A DNA stretch of 64,000 nucleotides from Plicaturopsis crispa FD-325 SS-3 (GCA_000827205.1 KN832558.1:832509-896508), one strand, 5' to 3'; positions 1 through 10,776 are shown, counted from the first letter of the stretch. Translations and numbers: made by a program. The notes: a model not told the origin generated them from the letters alone.

Positions 1-247
1 GTGCCATTTAAGAAGCCTTCGAGTCTCGTTCAGAGAGGCGTCCTGGTCAGGTCCTGGTACGTACAGACGTCCTCAGCCAAGTCTGACTTTGAGTAAAATT
101 GACAGTCCGGTAAATACATTGAATGACATTCGTAGTGTACAATGTAATGAAAAGGAAAGCTAGATATTGCATAGAGGGAGTCAGTAGACAGAACTGTCAG
201 TGCACAGCAGTGCGCGCATTGTTCGTCACGCTGTTATGTCGATAGCC

Positions 248-1137
248 TCACCCACCGCCGCATCCGCCACCACAACCTGAAAAAGAAACACTCGTAAGTA
301 CTCGAGCGCGATCTCATGAAATGCATGCACATACCTCCGCCCCCGCCGCAGCCTCCACCTCCGCCTCCACCTCCGCCGCAGCCTCCTCCTCCACCTCCGC
401 CTCCACCTCCCCCGCCGCCGCCGCCTCCACTTCCACAGCTACCTGAAGAAGTAGCGACGCGCTCAATCAATTGACAATGGAATAGTGACGCAAGAAATCT
501 CACCTCCACCACCGCCTCCGCCACATCTGGCAGCACAAGAAACCCCTCCAGCACCACATGCACTTCCAGATGCGCCCTATGTAGGTAGTGTGCCAGTTAG
601 TACCTGAGCAGACCCCTTCAAGTCAATGATCACTCACGCCGCATTCTCCGCCGACAACGAGGCCGGCTGCTCCAGCACAAGCACCGTACCCAGGGTCATC
701 GTAAAAGTACATCGGAACGGGGTATATGAAAGCGGAATCGTGCTGCGCGCCTCGTTCATACGCAGCACGGTCCATCTTGCCCCTCTCTAGATATTTGGCA
801 TCCCGTTGGCGCCGCGCTTCCTGTTTGGCCGTCCGCCGCTCCCGTGCTTTGTCGCTCGGGTGCGTAGCAGCGAGAACCTCGTTTTCTGGAGGGCGCAGGA
901 AATCGTGCTGGAGCCTGTAATTCTTCGACATGCGCTTTATCTTCTGCCCGATCGTTTCACCGGGGAGGGGACAGCCGCAGTACATGTACGGCACATGGAA
1001 CCGGTTCTGTGCGAGTGATTTTAGATTAGCTGAGATGACATGATTAGTGGGACTGACCTTCCAGGCCCGGTATGTCAGGTCAAAGGCAGTCGCCAGGTGG
1101 TTTTCCTCTACTTTGTCGTCACTGATCACAGTGGCAC
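248..1137 (-). CDS. Protein with Gly/Cys-rich C-terminal tail (5' exon not found)
   Basis: Unrecognised protein with a striking tail. Visible coding exons, in coding order, are 1137-1058, 1006-638, 576-504, 442-335 and 276-248, with standard GT..AG introns of 51-61 nt between them. The first two exons give a basic, charged body with a Y-M-Y-C-G-C-P-L-P-G segment and an Arg/Lys-rich stretch. The last three exons encode almost only glycine with spaced cysteines (runs of five to eleven Gly separated by single Cys) and end in CGGGCGGG before the stop. The 3' splice site at 1138 needs an upstream exon contributing one base, and I could not place it, so the N terminus is open. A Gly/Cys tail like this could be a metal-binding or self-associating region, but that is inference. 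The exon set is convincing; the function is unknown. Confidence 0.55.
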
Positions 1138-1697
1138 CTGTGATTGAGAACATCAGCACCGATAGGGATATAAGAATGCCATTGGGTGATTTTGGCCCGG
1201 TATGTCGTGCTGACCTTCTGCTGATACTCCTTATAAGACGGTGAAAGCAGATACAGTGCTAGTCCTGCCCTTCATGATAGACCCCACCCTCTCTGCGCAG
1301 CAACACCATGGCGATCCTCGAATAATTTCATTTCCTGGGCTCAGTCACTTGTAGCACTCAGGCTCACGCCACATCTGGTCAACAAAATGTCCTGCCGCTA
1401 TGTCTTCCCTGGTCCTCAGGCCTCACCGCTCGAGCTCCTGTTGGTCGACCGAACGAAAACAAAATATCGTAGATATCATGGAGAGCTGGCTACGTACGAG
1501 GCGAATATGCTGTAAGAGGGCCTGGGGCCTGCGGGTCATAGGGCCTATTTTTAGCTCCAAGAAAAACGTTTTCGGGGGGAGGATTTGATCGAATCCGTCG
1601 CAGCCGTAGCCGCATATATAAACCCGGTCGCCCGCAGCCACACAGCGCACCCTTCTCACGTTTACCCCCACGACATCCAGCTAAACCAACGACTACC
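1138..1697. other. Intergenic stretch between divergent genes
   Basis: This should hold the missing first exon of the minus-strand Gly/Cys-rich gene and the promoter of the plus-strand Cys-rich gene. Apart from the TATA element near its right end I see nothing else that can be supported. Confidence 0.4.
1615..1622 (+). promoter_or_regulatory. TATA box of the Cys-rich microprotein gene
   Basis: TATATAAA lies 76 nt upstream of the ATG at 1698, followed by a C-rich leader and an A/C-rich start context (CTACCATGG). Position and sequence fit a strong RNA polymerase II core promoter, as expected for a highly expressed small gene. Confidence 0.6.
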
Positions 1698-2145
1698 ATG
1701 GACGCCGCACACACCCACAACACCGCCAAGGCGACCACCAGCCAGCCCCAGGCGGCGAGCCAGATGAGTGCGTGCCTGTCTTGTATGTGTGATATTGCTT
1801 TTATCTGACGCCAAGCGTAGACGTCATGAGCGCCCCTGCCGCTGCGAGCAAGCAGGAGCACATCGAGTGCAAGCACAAAGCTAACCGTCTCCGTGGTGGA
1901 GGCGCCGGAAAGGTCTGTCCAGTTTTTAAAAAATACAGGGGGTTGCGGAATATTGATGTCGTTACCTGGAAATCCTCTAGGACTGCCTCCTCGGATGCAT
2001 CGGGTGCTTCCTCTGCTTTGAGTGCTGCGAGGACTGCTGCGACTGCTTTGCGGACATCGTCTGTGCGTTATATATCTACCCCTGATACTCATGTTGTAAA
2101 CTAATCAGCGCTTCTACAGGCTGCCCTTGCGAGATGTGCTGCTAG
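1698..2145 (+). CDS. CYSTM-like cysteine-rich microprotein
   Basis: Small protein of 89 residues from four exons (1698-1767, 1821-1912, 1981-2062, 2120-2145). The N-terminal half is polar (His, Ala, Gln, Lys). A Gly-rich hinge (RLRGGGAGK) ends exon 2. The C-terminal 36 residues hold 15 cysteines in CC, CxC and CxxC patterns and finish in CCPCEMCC. This layout, a polar head plus a Cys-dense hydrophobic tail, is that of CYSTM-type stress proteins and of the Cys-rich small proteins common in Agaricomycetes; such tails are thought to sit at the membrane and may be palmitoylated. The family match is by architecture only. A TATA box is placed correctly upstream. Confidence 0.7.
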
Positions 2146-2657
2146 ATGTTTCGACGGACATGTGCCGTGGACTTTACAGAATCAATTATATTGTATTCCT
2201 GCGAGGACTCCTTTGACTGGATATGTTATACCAGATGCTGTTTCACCTTCCGTCGTCATGAACATATTCGTTGCCGAGAGCTGCCTGGGACTGAGAGTCA
2301 GAGGTCGACTTACCAGCATGACGTTGTTATATTACCTCGTGGTGAGTGCATGGGTATGCACGTTCTCACAGGCGCACGGTCGATGTCATAAGTACTTGAC
2401 GAAGTACACATGTATTCAACATGTATTCATTCGACGAGGTACTCCATGCGCGTCACTGATGATTGAATCGGTATCCCTGGTACGGTTACAATGATGAAAG
2501 GGATATGGTGCTAGAGAAAACTATGCGAATGCGAGCAAAATGCAAGGGGGCAAAGTAGGTTGATCTGCGCATGACTTCAGACCATGCTTCAATCTCGAGG
2601 GGGCCAGGCGCAACGCACCAGTAAGATATGAAATATGTACAAAGCACGACTGCGTAC
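2146..2657. other. Gap: 3' regions of two convergent genes
   Basis: Non-coding on both strands as far as I can tell; the Cys-rich gene and the minus-strand BTB gene converge here, so it should contain their 3' UTRs. No repeat or RNA gene recognised. Confidence 0.4.
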
Positions 2658-3883
2658 CTACGGCGGCACGGCCGTGAGATCGCGTCTGAACATCTCCGCC
2701 ACGACGAGGACACTAGGATAGCCACGGGCTGCCTGCAGCGCAGTCGCCTTGCAGCCCAGAGTCATTGTCGCCACCACCTGGTGCGTCTGCATCAGCTCAT
2801 GTACGCGCGCGGCCTTCGAGCGCACATCCGCCGCCGGGATGCGGCGCACACTTGTGTCCGACGCCAACTGGCCCCAGATAATTCTGAACGTAGCGCTGCA
2901 GTGCGCCGCGTGGTGGACCGCCGGGCAGTCAGGCGAGCGGGGGAAGTCCGGGGACCTGTATGGTAGATTGTCCGACAGCCGCACCAGCGCGAAGTAGCCA
3001 GAGAGGAGCCGTGCGCGCTGCTCTTGCGACAGTTTTTGTTCGGTGCTCGAGGGCGCAGCGATGGCGGACTCGGGCAGGTTCAGAAGAACGGAGCGCGGCG
3101 ATATGGCCTCTGCATAGTATGCGTGCCCCTGTAGGTCGGGCAGGTTGTGCTTGTCGGCAAAAATGATGGCGGGCACTGCTGGAAGTTCACCACTGCGAAG
3201 TTTCCGTGTCCAGAGCTTGCAGGCCATCTGAAGGAGCTTGTCGTTAGCTAGTAAGGCTACCTCGACGACACGCTCAATGTAATGCGACTTCCTGAGAATG
3301 CAGCTGGGATGACTGATCACGAGATCGGTGAGAGCATTAAATGCCCACGCAGCCATAGAAGTGAAATGGTATTTGTTGGTGATCCGCGCTATCACGACGA
3401 GGTGTTCGACGTCGGCCTGAGAAGTGTTGTAGGATTGCGTTTCGTGCGGCCTATACGCCAGAGGTAATGTTAGTCCACTTCCCAATGTACCATATAATGC
3501 TCTGGAAAGAACTCACAGTGCATAGAGAATGAACATCAGTGCCCGAAACTCGTCTGCCGTGTCGCCTGGTAGGGTAACAGGGTTCTCATCGCTCGATCCC
3601 TCGGCATCTTTGTCGTGCTCCCCCGGAAGACCGAACATGTCATGAAATGCCGACGAGTCTCGCGAAAGCAGAAATCTGTGAACCTATGGATTTAATTAGC
3701 GACAGCATCTTCGGACAGAATCGTTGCGCTTACCTTGAACAGAATATTTTCGACCAGTATGGTGCAATCCCCATCCTCCATGTAGTACTTGGTGTCGCGG
3801 ACCGGGGGGCGGGGAGAACCATGGTCTGAAGCACTTGGCTCTCCTTCGCACTCGACTCGTTGGCGCTTGCGACTATGTTCCAT
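2658..3883 (-). CDS. BTB/POZ domain protein
   Basis: 369-residue protein from three exons (3883-3734, 3683-3517, 3450-2658). After a basic nuclear-localisation-like start (SRKRQRVE), residues about 25-125 show the BTB order used by fungal proteins: YMEDGDCTILVENILFKV, then VHRFLLSRDSSAFHDMF, then an acidic insert, then DEFRALMFILYAL, and after the last intron a helical segment with ARITNKYHF. The remainder is all-alpha and typical of the Agaricomycete BTB family, without BACK or Kelch repeats that I can recognise. BTB domains dimerise and often link substrates to cullin-3; the partner here is unknown. The splice joins are in phase and the start ATG is unambiguous. Confidence 0.8.
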
Positions 3884-4102
3884 CGAGGGCGCCTTCGTAG
3901 GGTATTGTCGCAGTTGAAGGTGGGTCAGAATATATTTTCATGAGCATTGCAGACACGTTGGAAAGTCGACAGGCGACGGCTACAAGTTGCATAGCCCCTG
4001 AAGGGTCGGTACCGCCGCGGCATTTGCCGGCAAGCTTGTTTCTCAAAAATCCTCGATCTCTCCTCCACGGTTCTGCAACGGTATCCTCTACAAAAACGCA
4101 AA

Positions 4103-5521
4103 ATGGTACGCTCTAGCATTGTTATGCGTCTGCAAAGCAGCTCTGACCAGACGTTTTACAGAGACCTATTCTTCTCCAAGGTCCAACATATCTTCCTCGC
4201 GTTTGGATCTGCCGTCTAATCAGGATGCTTTCGCGGTCATATAGGTCACGAACGGTCATTGACACAGATCAAGTTCAACGCGGAGGGCGATCTCCTCTTC
4301 TCCTGCTCAAAAGACCATGTCATCAACGTCTGGTTCTCCCATAACGGCGAACGCCTCGGCACATACGACGGCAACAACGGGACAGTATGGACGATCGACC
4401 CTGACTGTGAGTTTCCTCGCCATGTTTTTTCCAGCATGACACTCATACATCCAAATATGTGCAGCCGAGTCAAAATATATGGTCTCTGGCGCAGCCGACA
4501 ATACGCTTCGGTTATGGTCGATTCCTACGGGCAAATGCTTGTATACGTGGGAGTTCCCGACCGCGGTGAAGAGGGTGGCGTTCAGCGATGACGACGAGCA
4601 GGTCGTGTGCATAACGGAGCAGCGTATGGGCCACCAATGCGCTATCCGTGTCTTCAACATTAACCGGTCGGGTGACGGGACAAATCGTGCGCCGCAATGA
4701 CTTTCCTACCTCTCTGATGCTCATCTGACATGTTTCGGGCGGACACAGAATCCAAAGAGCCCGCACACTTTTTCAACCCCATAGGCTCGAAAGCGACCGT
4801 GTGCGCTTTCACCTACACTCCGGGGATCATCGTCACCGGCCACGAATCTGGCAAAGTAGCCCTGTTCGACGTGAAGACCGGCGAAGAGATCCTGAACAAC
4901 GAGCGTGCCCACATGGACAGCGTCACGGACTTACAATTAAGCCCCGACCGAACATATTTCATCACGAGCAGCAAAGACAAAACTGCACGGGTGAGTGCAG
5001 GACGATTGGGTTTCGTCGTGTCTGCTGCTGATGTGTTCGTGTGATAGATACACGAGACAAAAACACTGAAAGTGCTTAAGACATTCTCGACGGAGACACC
5101 GCTGAACAGCGCCGCGCTGACACCCAATCGGCCATTTGTAAATACTACGTCCTCTACTAGACTCAACCATTGCTGATCTTGAATCTTTCCTAGGTCTTAC
5201 TGGGAGGTGGCCAGGAGGCGATGAGTGTCACCACGACATCGGCCCGACAGGGTAAATTCGAAACGCGATTCTGGCACAAGATTTTCGAGGAGGAGGTTGG
5301 CCGAGTCAAGGGCCACTTCGGCCCTATCAACACGTACGTTTTCGTCTTTTAAACTGTCGAAGTCGAGGGTCTAATTTTAGGGTCTGGCGCATAGACTCGC
5401 AGTGCACCCTGCTGGTCACTCATATGCATCTGGCGGAGAGGATGGTTTTGTGCGTGTTCATCATTTCGACGAGAGCTACTTCAAGGCGAAGCCGTACGGG
5501 GACCTGTACATCGAGGATTGA
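4103..5521 (+). CDS. TIF34: Translation initiation factor eIF3 subunit i
   Basis: WD40 subunit i of eIF3, which helps recruit the 43S complex to mRNA. 334 residues from eight exons: 4103-4105 (the ATG alone), 4162-4180, 4245-4406, 4465-4686, 4749-4990, 5048-5137, 5194-5333, 5395-5521. The product starts [18 protein letters not shown], the classic eIF3i N terminus, and keeps [22 protein letters not shown] and [12 protein letters not shown]. The most diagnostic parts are LLGGGQEAM plus VTTTS in blade 6 and [13 protein letters not shown] before the last blade, followed by [16 protein letters not shown]. Length agrees with the family (about 330-350). The intron directly after the start codon and the 19-nt second exon are noteworthy. 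Confidence 0.95.
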
Positions 5522-5602
5522 TGTTGTTGTACTATCTCTCGGACACTTACACCTTCATATTAAGGCATTGTGTGACTTTGCAACGTGCAATGGTCAACGG
5601 TT

Positions 5603-6055
5603 ATGCCTGCTGTAGGTACGCACGTTGCATGTATACGGCTTGTATACAGCGTTGTGTCCTGCGAGCGTTAGCATATACGCCTGTGCGGAGCAACCTGGCG
5701 GCAGAGTGAACAGCCGCCCTTGGCGTCCAAACGCGAACGGGAGACGATATCTCTTCTACAAAAGAGAGTGGACATACAGACGCGGTACGCGTCTCGAACT
5801 TTCTCGAGCGTGTTGGCTTGCGGAGGATGTCAGATGCGGAGGTAAAGCTCAACTCGGGCGGGTCGTTACTAGTATATTTTAGGCGGCGGTTGCGGATCGT
5901 TGGTATGAGGGTGAAGGTGGCTACCAGGTGTGGCGGCAGCTCGCGTAAGTGGGCGAGGAGGAAATCGACTGGAGATGTTTCAAAATTTCAGGAGATGGCT
6001 CGTATTCGCGCAGAAGACCAAGATACGAGAGAATGGGCTCTTTGTTGAACGGTAA
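5603..6055 (+). CDS. Small orphan protein, 88 residues
   Basis: Four exons (5603-5615, 5714-5841, 5883-5944, 5992-6055) join without a stop into an 88-residue product. It has a short polar start (MPAVAALGVQTRTGDDISS), then RVSNFLERVGLRRMSDAE, then an aromatic segment with DRWYEGEGGYQVWRQLARRW, and ends KIRENGLFVER. All introns have GT..AG ends; the first is 98 nt. I do not recognise a family. It starts 82 bases after the eIF3i stop on the same strand and converges on the next gene. The composition and in-phase splices support a real gene, but the first exon is short and is the weakest part. Confidence 0.5.
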
Positions 6056-6139
6056 TGCTGGCATAATCGCAATACTGGACTAGGGAGAATGAACAGAAAT
6101 ATGCGAAGATTCGCTGAGTGGGCGCGCTTGAAATGCCTA

Positions 6140-6484
6140 TCACGGTCCTGAGACGACGCCGAGCAGCGCTGCACCACTCTTGATCCCTCTACCTCTCCAA
6201 GCGACCAAACTGATGCCCAAGCAACTTAGCAAAAACCCAGTGAACCTACGGCGATCGTGTAAGAGTACCCACTAAGCAGGAATGGAGCAAGCGCACCTGA
6301 AGAACGCGACGCGCGAGATGGATCGTTCCTCGAATGGCGAACGAGAAGAGGCGAATATACTGCGAAGTACGGCCGGTGTGACAGGTATGCGACTGGGATC
6401 CGCAGGCGGCTGTGGTGGTTGAGACGAAGGAGGAACGCGAGCGGTTATCGTCGAGGAGGTGGTCGACCCGGTGGTGGAAGGCAT
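6140..6484 (-). CDS. Small tail-anchored-type membrane protein
   Basis: 97-residue product of two exons (6484-6297 and 6245-6140). A Ser/Thr/Pro-rich cytosolic-type head is followed by RTP-like polar sequence and, across the splice junction, one hydrophobic segment (FTGFLLSCLGISLVAW) with a basic flank (RGRGIKSG) and a short tail. This is the topology of a single-pass, tail-anchored protein. The ATG at 6484 was chosen because an AT-rich TATA block lies 72 nt upstream; an in-frame ATG at 6574 would start inside or upstream of that block. Family unknown. Confidence 0.5.
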
Positions 6485-6555
6485 CAGACTTGTATACTGG
6501 GCCCGGCGCTCATCAGATTCCACCCATTCGTTCTTCTCGAGCGCTTTCGCAGGCG

Positions 6556-6567
6556 TATATATATAAT
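6556..6567. promoter_or_regulatory. Shared TATA block of a divergent gene pair
   Basis: An alternating TATATATATAAT block sits between the minus-strand gene starting at 6484 and the plus-strand RING gene starting at 6610. It is nearly palindromic, so it could serve as TATA element in both directions; the two ATGs are only 125 bp apart. Confidence 0.5.
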
Positions 6568-6609
6568 ACTTCATACTGCTACACTTGTGACACAGTGTAC
6601 ATATAACTG

Positions 6610-7997
6610 ATGCCTACAACCCGAGCAGCGAAACGCAAACGCGCCGACTCGGTCACCGCAAGTGAATCCCATGCGGGCCCTTCACGTTCGCCCAGCCGTG
6701 ACCAAGGTGCCTGGGATTCAGATACCGAATCTCTCGAGTTGCGTAAGGTGTGCCATCACACCGCTCGACGTCAAGACTTGATCACGCTTGTGTAGGCGCC
6801 GTTCGCCAGTATCAAGCAAAGCTTCCGCAGCTTGCAGGCTAAACTGGCCATCGTGACTAGGGAGAACGCGGAGTTAAGAGAGCAACTGGAGGCGGCTACT
6901 AGTAAGCACGAGACAGGCTCGTCAATTCGCGCTCTACGAGGGAAACATGCCAGTGATGCGGCGCGCATCAAAGCTTTGAGAAACGAGATTGAACGGCTGA
7001 AGAAGGTAGACGGCGCCCCCAATCAATCGACCTAGATTTCCATTGATACGCATACGCTGCACATACAGGTCCATAAGAAGGATAGAGACAAAATACGGGA
7101 GGTTGGAACGTCCATACCGAGATTGTGATGACGACAGGAATTGATATACCCCTCCGTAGATTCGTATCAAAGAGGCTCGGAAGGAGGCCAACGATCTTGA
7201 ACAGGACACCGAAGATGAGGCCATGGACGACAGCGTTCATGACATGAGGAAGGTACGTCGCGTCAACGGTCATGGGAAATCCTCCCATAGACAGCGGTAG
7301 CATGTTGAGTGTATCCCTACTTTTCTTGTCAGCTCTTGCGGAAGTTTACGAGATGGATGGACCTCGCCATAGTAGGCGACGACGAGGAATGCCCGGTATG
7401 TATGGACCAAATGAGACCCGGCTCGTGCGTTAGGTTCGTCGTATTCTTGACCTAGACATGCTCCATCGATTGACCGCGGCATGTCGTAGCCTGGACTGCC
7501 GGCACATGATATGCAGTGGGTGCTTCCCCAAACTGCAAGGGCCCGAAAACGTACAATGCCCGACGTGTCGAAAGACGACAGTCCGCGAAGAAGCGGAACG
7601 TGTGCAGCACACCACGACCGAACAGTGGGACGGGTTACTAGCGGTGGCTAGAGGTTGGGCCGCTATAGACAAAGCCGGAGGGGAGGATACCAGTGAGGAA
7701 GAGGCCGAAGAGCACTTCATCGCAGGCGAATCCAGTGAGGCGAACGAGAACACCGAAAGCAAGTGAGTCGGCTTTAACCCACACTGGAGTTCGGGATACG
7801 GATTAACGCAGTGATAACTCAGTGCTGAACGCGAGTTGTCCGCCGCAGACGCGTCGGTCAAATCTGAGACCCATACCCCTCTTTCAAGCCCGGGACCTGA
7901 TGACTCTTCCTATGCCCATTCACCGCACAAGGAGAAAAAGAAGCGCATGGAGCGGCTGGCTGAGGAACGAGAGAGACGGAAGACCAAGAAAATATGA
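6610..7997 (+). CDS. RING-finger protein with coiled coil
   Basis: Probable ubiquitin E3 ligase of 337 residues from seven exons (6610-6747, 6796-7005, 7069-7101, 7160-7252, 7333-7424, 7490-7762, 7823-7997). It starts with a basic nuclear-targeting-like segment (TTRAAKRKRADS), then a coiled coil (ENAELREQLEAATSKH and RIKALRNEIERLKK). The RING is split by an intron: exon 5 gives CPVCMDQM, exon 6 gives LDCRHMICSGCF and then CPTCRK, that is C-x2-C, C-x-H-x2-C-x2-C and C-x2-C. An acidic stretch and a Lys/Arg-rich tail (EKKKRMERLAEERERRKTKK) follow. The donor after exon 3 (GTTGGA) is unusual, so that join is the least certain. Substrate unknown; nuclear location likely. Confidence 0.8.
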
Positions 7998-8366
7998 AAG
8001 AGTCTGTTATATGGCACTTCCGCTTGCACATGCACGCCAGTGGGTTATGCAGATCGCTGAGCACAGTACTCTGATTCTGTGAAGCGCGTTCTGTAGGAAG
8101 TGCCTAAATAAAAAAATTGTGAAGAACGATCAGCGACTGTTGAAAGCAGATCCTCGCTTCCAGTCAAGGATAGCGGTTACAGCAGAGACGAGCACTAGTA
8201 GTCATGTCTTCCAGCAAGGTGTCCTCGAGAGAAAAACAGGTATGGCGGCGCCGAGATTGAGCGCGATTGCAGACAGCGAAAACAAGGAAACAATTGATCA
8301 AGGGAAATCATGTTACAAAAAAATACAGAGCTCGTACCGCGTCGAACAAATAATTACAGGCCATGT
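7998..8366. other. Gap between convergent genes
   Basis: Contains the 3' ends of the RING gene and of KIN17. A short A-run near 8107 could serve polyadenylation. Nothing else recognised. Confidence 0.4.
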
Positions 8367-9438
8367 CTACGCCACACTCTCTCGATCCATTCGCCGTCTT
8401 TTTCGTTGCTGCTCCTCCAGAATCAATCTCTCAGCGGCGCTCATCGGTGCGGGGCGTTTCTTCTCGTTATCCGGCTGAGGGGTCGCTGACGATGCAGTCT
8501 TGAACACATTTGGCCGTCTCAGGGGATTGGCCTTCAAAGGATTCGCAGCAGACTTGAGCGCGTTCAATTTCAGCCCTGTAGGGGCCGCGGGCGCGGAAGT
8601 GGCGGACAAAGTAGCAGGCTTAGCGGAGAACGAGAGAACGACCTTCTCGGTGCCTTCGTCTCGTTTCAAGCCCTCCTCGACCGGGGGAGAAGCGGGTGAT
8701 GTCGACGCTGATGGTCCTTCGCCTGCTGCAGCGCGCTCGATTTGTTCTGCGATCAGTTGTCGCTCACGCTGCTCGTCGGAGACAGTAGCGCGCTCCTTTT
8801 TCATGGAAGCTTCCTACACAGACAAGGATGTGAGGAAGGTGTCCGAGCGAAAGAGTGGGCGACAAAACGTACAGCTTTAGCGAGTGCTTTCGGGCTGCTA
8901 TCTATCCAAGCAATGAACCATCCCTTCTCCGTCTCGTCTACTCGAGCAACACCTGTTCGTCCCAAGTGCTTGCAGAACTCTGTGAGTGTAACCCATCGAG
9001 TCGAGTTCATGTGCAGGTGGTGCTTGTCTGCGATGTACTCCTGGTAGACCTGGTTGGCTCTTACACGCTTCGTTCCAAAGCTATGGGGACACTGAGTACT
9101 CCGTTTATGGTCTGATGAAGAGAGACAACATACCGGCGAGAGAGTAATGCCACGAACTCAGATTGAAACTGACTCGAGAAGTCGGAGATGTGTTTCCCCG
9201 CATGTTCGCCGACAACGAGCATTTGGCGCAGGTGAGATTCAGAGGCCGCATGACATTTGAATCCGTTTTCGTCTCTGCATTGTTTCTCGCAAACTTGGCA
9301 GTACCATCGTAGGCGCTGCAAGCCCTTGGACTTCATCTTGTTCGCGATATCCTTCGGCGTTCCAGCTGTAGAGTAGCGATACATGAGTTCGGCATCTCGT
9401 AAACAGAAATTAGAGGTCCTACCTTCTGCTCGAGGCAT
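8367..9438 (-). CDS. KIN17: KIN17-type DNA/RNA-binding zinc-finger protein
   Basis: Nuclear nucleic-acid-binding protein linked to splicing, replication and DNA damage responses. 300 residues from four exons (9438-9423, 9365-9134, 9080-8873, 8813-8367). The start MPRAEAGTPKDIANKMKSKG and the following LQRLRWYCQVCEKQCRDENG with FKCHAASESH form the family C2H2 finger (C-x2-C..H-x5-H). The winged-helix middle is clear: FGTKRVRANQVYQEYIADKH, then MNSTRWVTLTEFCKHLGRTG and DETEKGWFIAWID. The C-terminal half is low-complexity with a basic end (EEQQRKRRRMDRE). I see no C-terminal KOW/SH3-like domain, which animal KIN17 has; fungal members are commonly shorter. It is divergent from the Dsc3 gene, sharing a 260-bp promoter. 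Confidence 0.92.
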
Positions 9439-9698
9439 GATGGGCAGATTCTTGTGTCAAGTGGAATGGGTTTGGTTGGTAGCAGACAAGCAGCACAGAG
9501 TGTTTGTAGAGAAGGTCTTGAGCAAGGAGTCGAGCCTCAGAGCTGTCGGGAGCTCATCTTGCTGAGTAATCGGTACTTTCCCACGCCATCTTCGCGGTGC
9601 TGACGCCGGTTATTGGTCCTCTCGAGGCCATTGACACCCACATTCGTCTTGAACTCTTGCAATTTCTCTCTAGACATGCTCACATAGCTGCACCTATC

Positions 9699-10776
9699 AT
9701 GCTAAGCGAAAAGGCCAAGGGAAAACAGCGCGCTGTTGACCCTCCACCCGAGCCTGCTGTCCCGGTCGAACGCGTTCGCGGTTTGGTCATCAGGTTCACA
9801 GAGGGCATACCAGACCTCGTATTACAGGTCAGGGAAAAGGAAGCTATTCGCGACGTGAAGAAGAACGTAAGTGAATGTCTCATCTCTCCGACTTCATTCG
9901 CAGTGACTTCCACGACAGATACGTGAAGCTAGACCACAACTAAAGGACCGACGGCTGCGCCTCATCCACTCCGGGCGGCTGCTAACCGATGGCACATTCC
10001 TTTACGACTGGCTGAGCTCCTTGGAGGAGAGGCAAAATCGTGCAGTCTCTGATACTACTGCCGACAATCAACCCGCCGAGAAGAATGCGACCACTTGGTT
10101 GCACTGCAGCGTTGGACCGAAGATGGATGAGGGCGAAATTGAGGGCGAAGATGTGAAACAACAGGTTAGGACATGTCCTTGTTGGTGTTTCCCTTGGCTG
10201 ATCCATCCTCTTTTAGGCAGCCCAACTACAACCTCTTAGAGGGTTTGATCGCCTAACAGCTGCTGGGTTTTCCGAATCCGACGTAGCGAACTTTCGACGA
10301 CAATTCCACAGCCAATCTGCGTCGAATTATCTAGACACTGATTTTGAAACCGAGGAAGAATGTAAGCGCTCGTGTTTCTCTCCTGTACATCCTGACTGAA
10401 GATGCATTTTCCAGACGATGAGCATGCTCGTGCCCTCGAAGAGCAGTGGATAGACTCTCTCGACAATGCCGGGACTGCTTCTTTGTCCAACTCTTCGTCT
10501 TCCAACGCGGAAGTGATGCAAGGCATTCTCATTGGATTTTTCTTTCCGATCCTGCCCTTTTTCTTTTTGCGCGAGGCAAAACCTGCCGTGTTCTGGGAAG
10601 ACGGCACCGAACATGAGGCAACCAGCAGTGTTGTGTTCTCGTGAGTTTCGTGCAACTCCGTGCCTCTCTTCACTATCTGATCTAGCCACAGGAAACGCAC
10701 GCAAATGGGCCTGGTTGTAGGATTTCTCGTGAACGTCCTGTTTGGCATGTGGAGATATCTCCTTGATGTCTCATGA
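9699..10776 (+). CDS. DSC3: Dsc E3 ligase complex subunit 3
   Basis: Subunit of the Golgi/endosome Dsc (Tul1-like) ubiquitin ligase, which in fungi activates SREBP and degrades orphan membrane proteins. 291 residues from five exons (9699-9866, 9919-10164, 10217-10361, 10415-10640, 10686-10776). An N-terminal ubiquitin-like domain (VRGLVIRFTEGIPDLVLQV, later RLRLIHSGRLLTDG) is followed by a central helical region (LRGFDRLTAAGFSESDVANF) typical of the DUF2407 family. Two C-terminal membrane helices follow (QGILIGFFFPILPFFFL and GLVVGFLVNVLFGMWRYLL). An in-frame ATG upstream exists only by alternative start codons, so MLSEKAKGKQRA was taken as the start. The last acceptor could be six bases further right without changing frame. 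Confidence 0.9.

Noticed and set aside
9597-9698. Longer N terminus for the Dsc3 subunit
   Set aside because: The upstream in-frame stretch begins without an ATG and lacks family similarity; MLSEKAKGKQRA at 9699 is the natural start.
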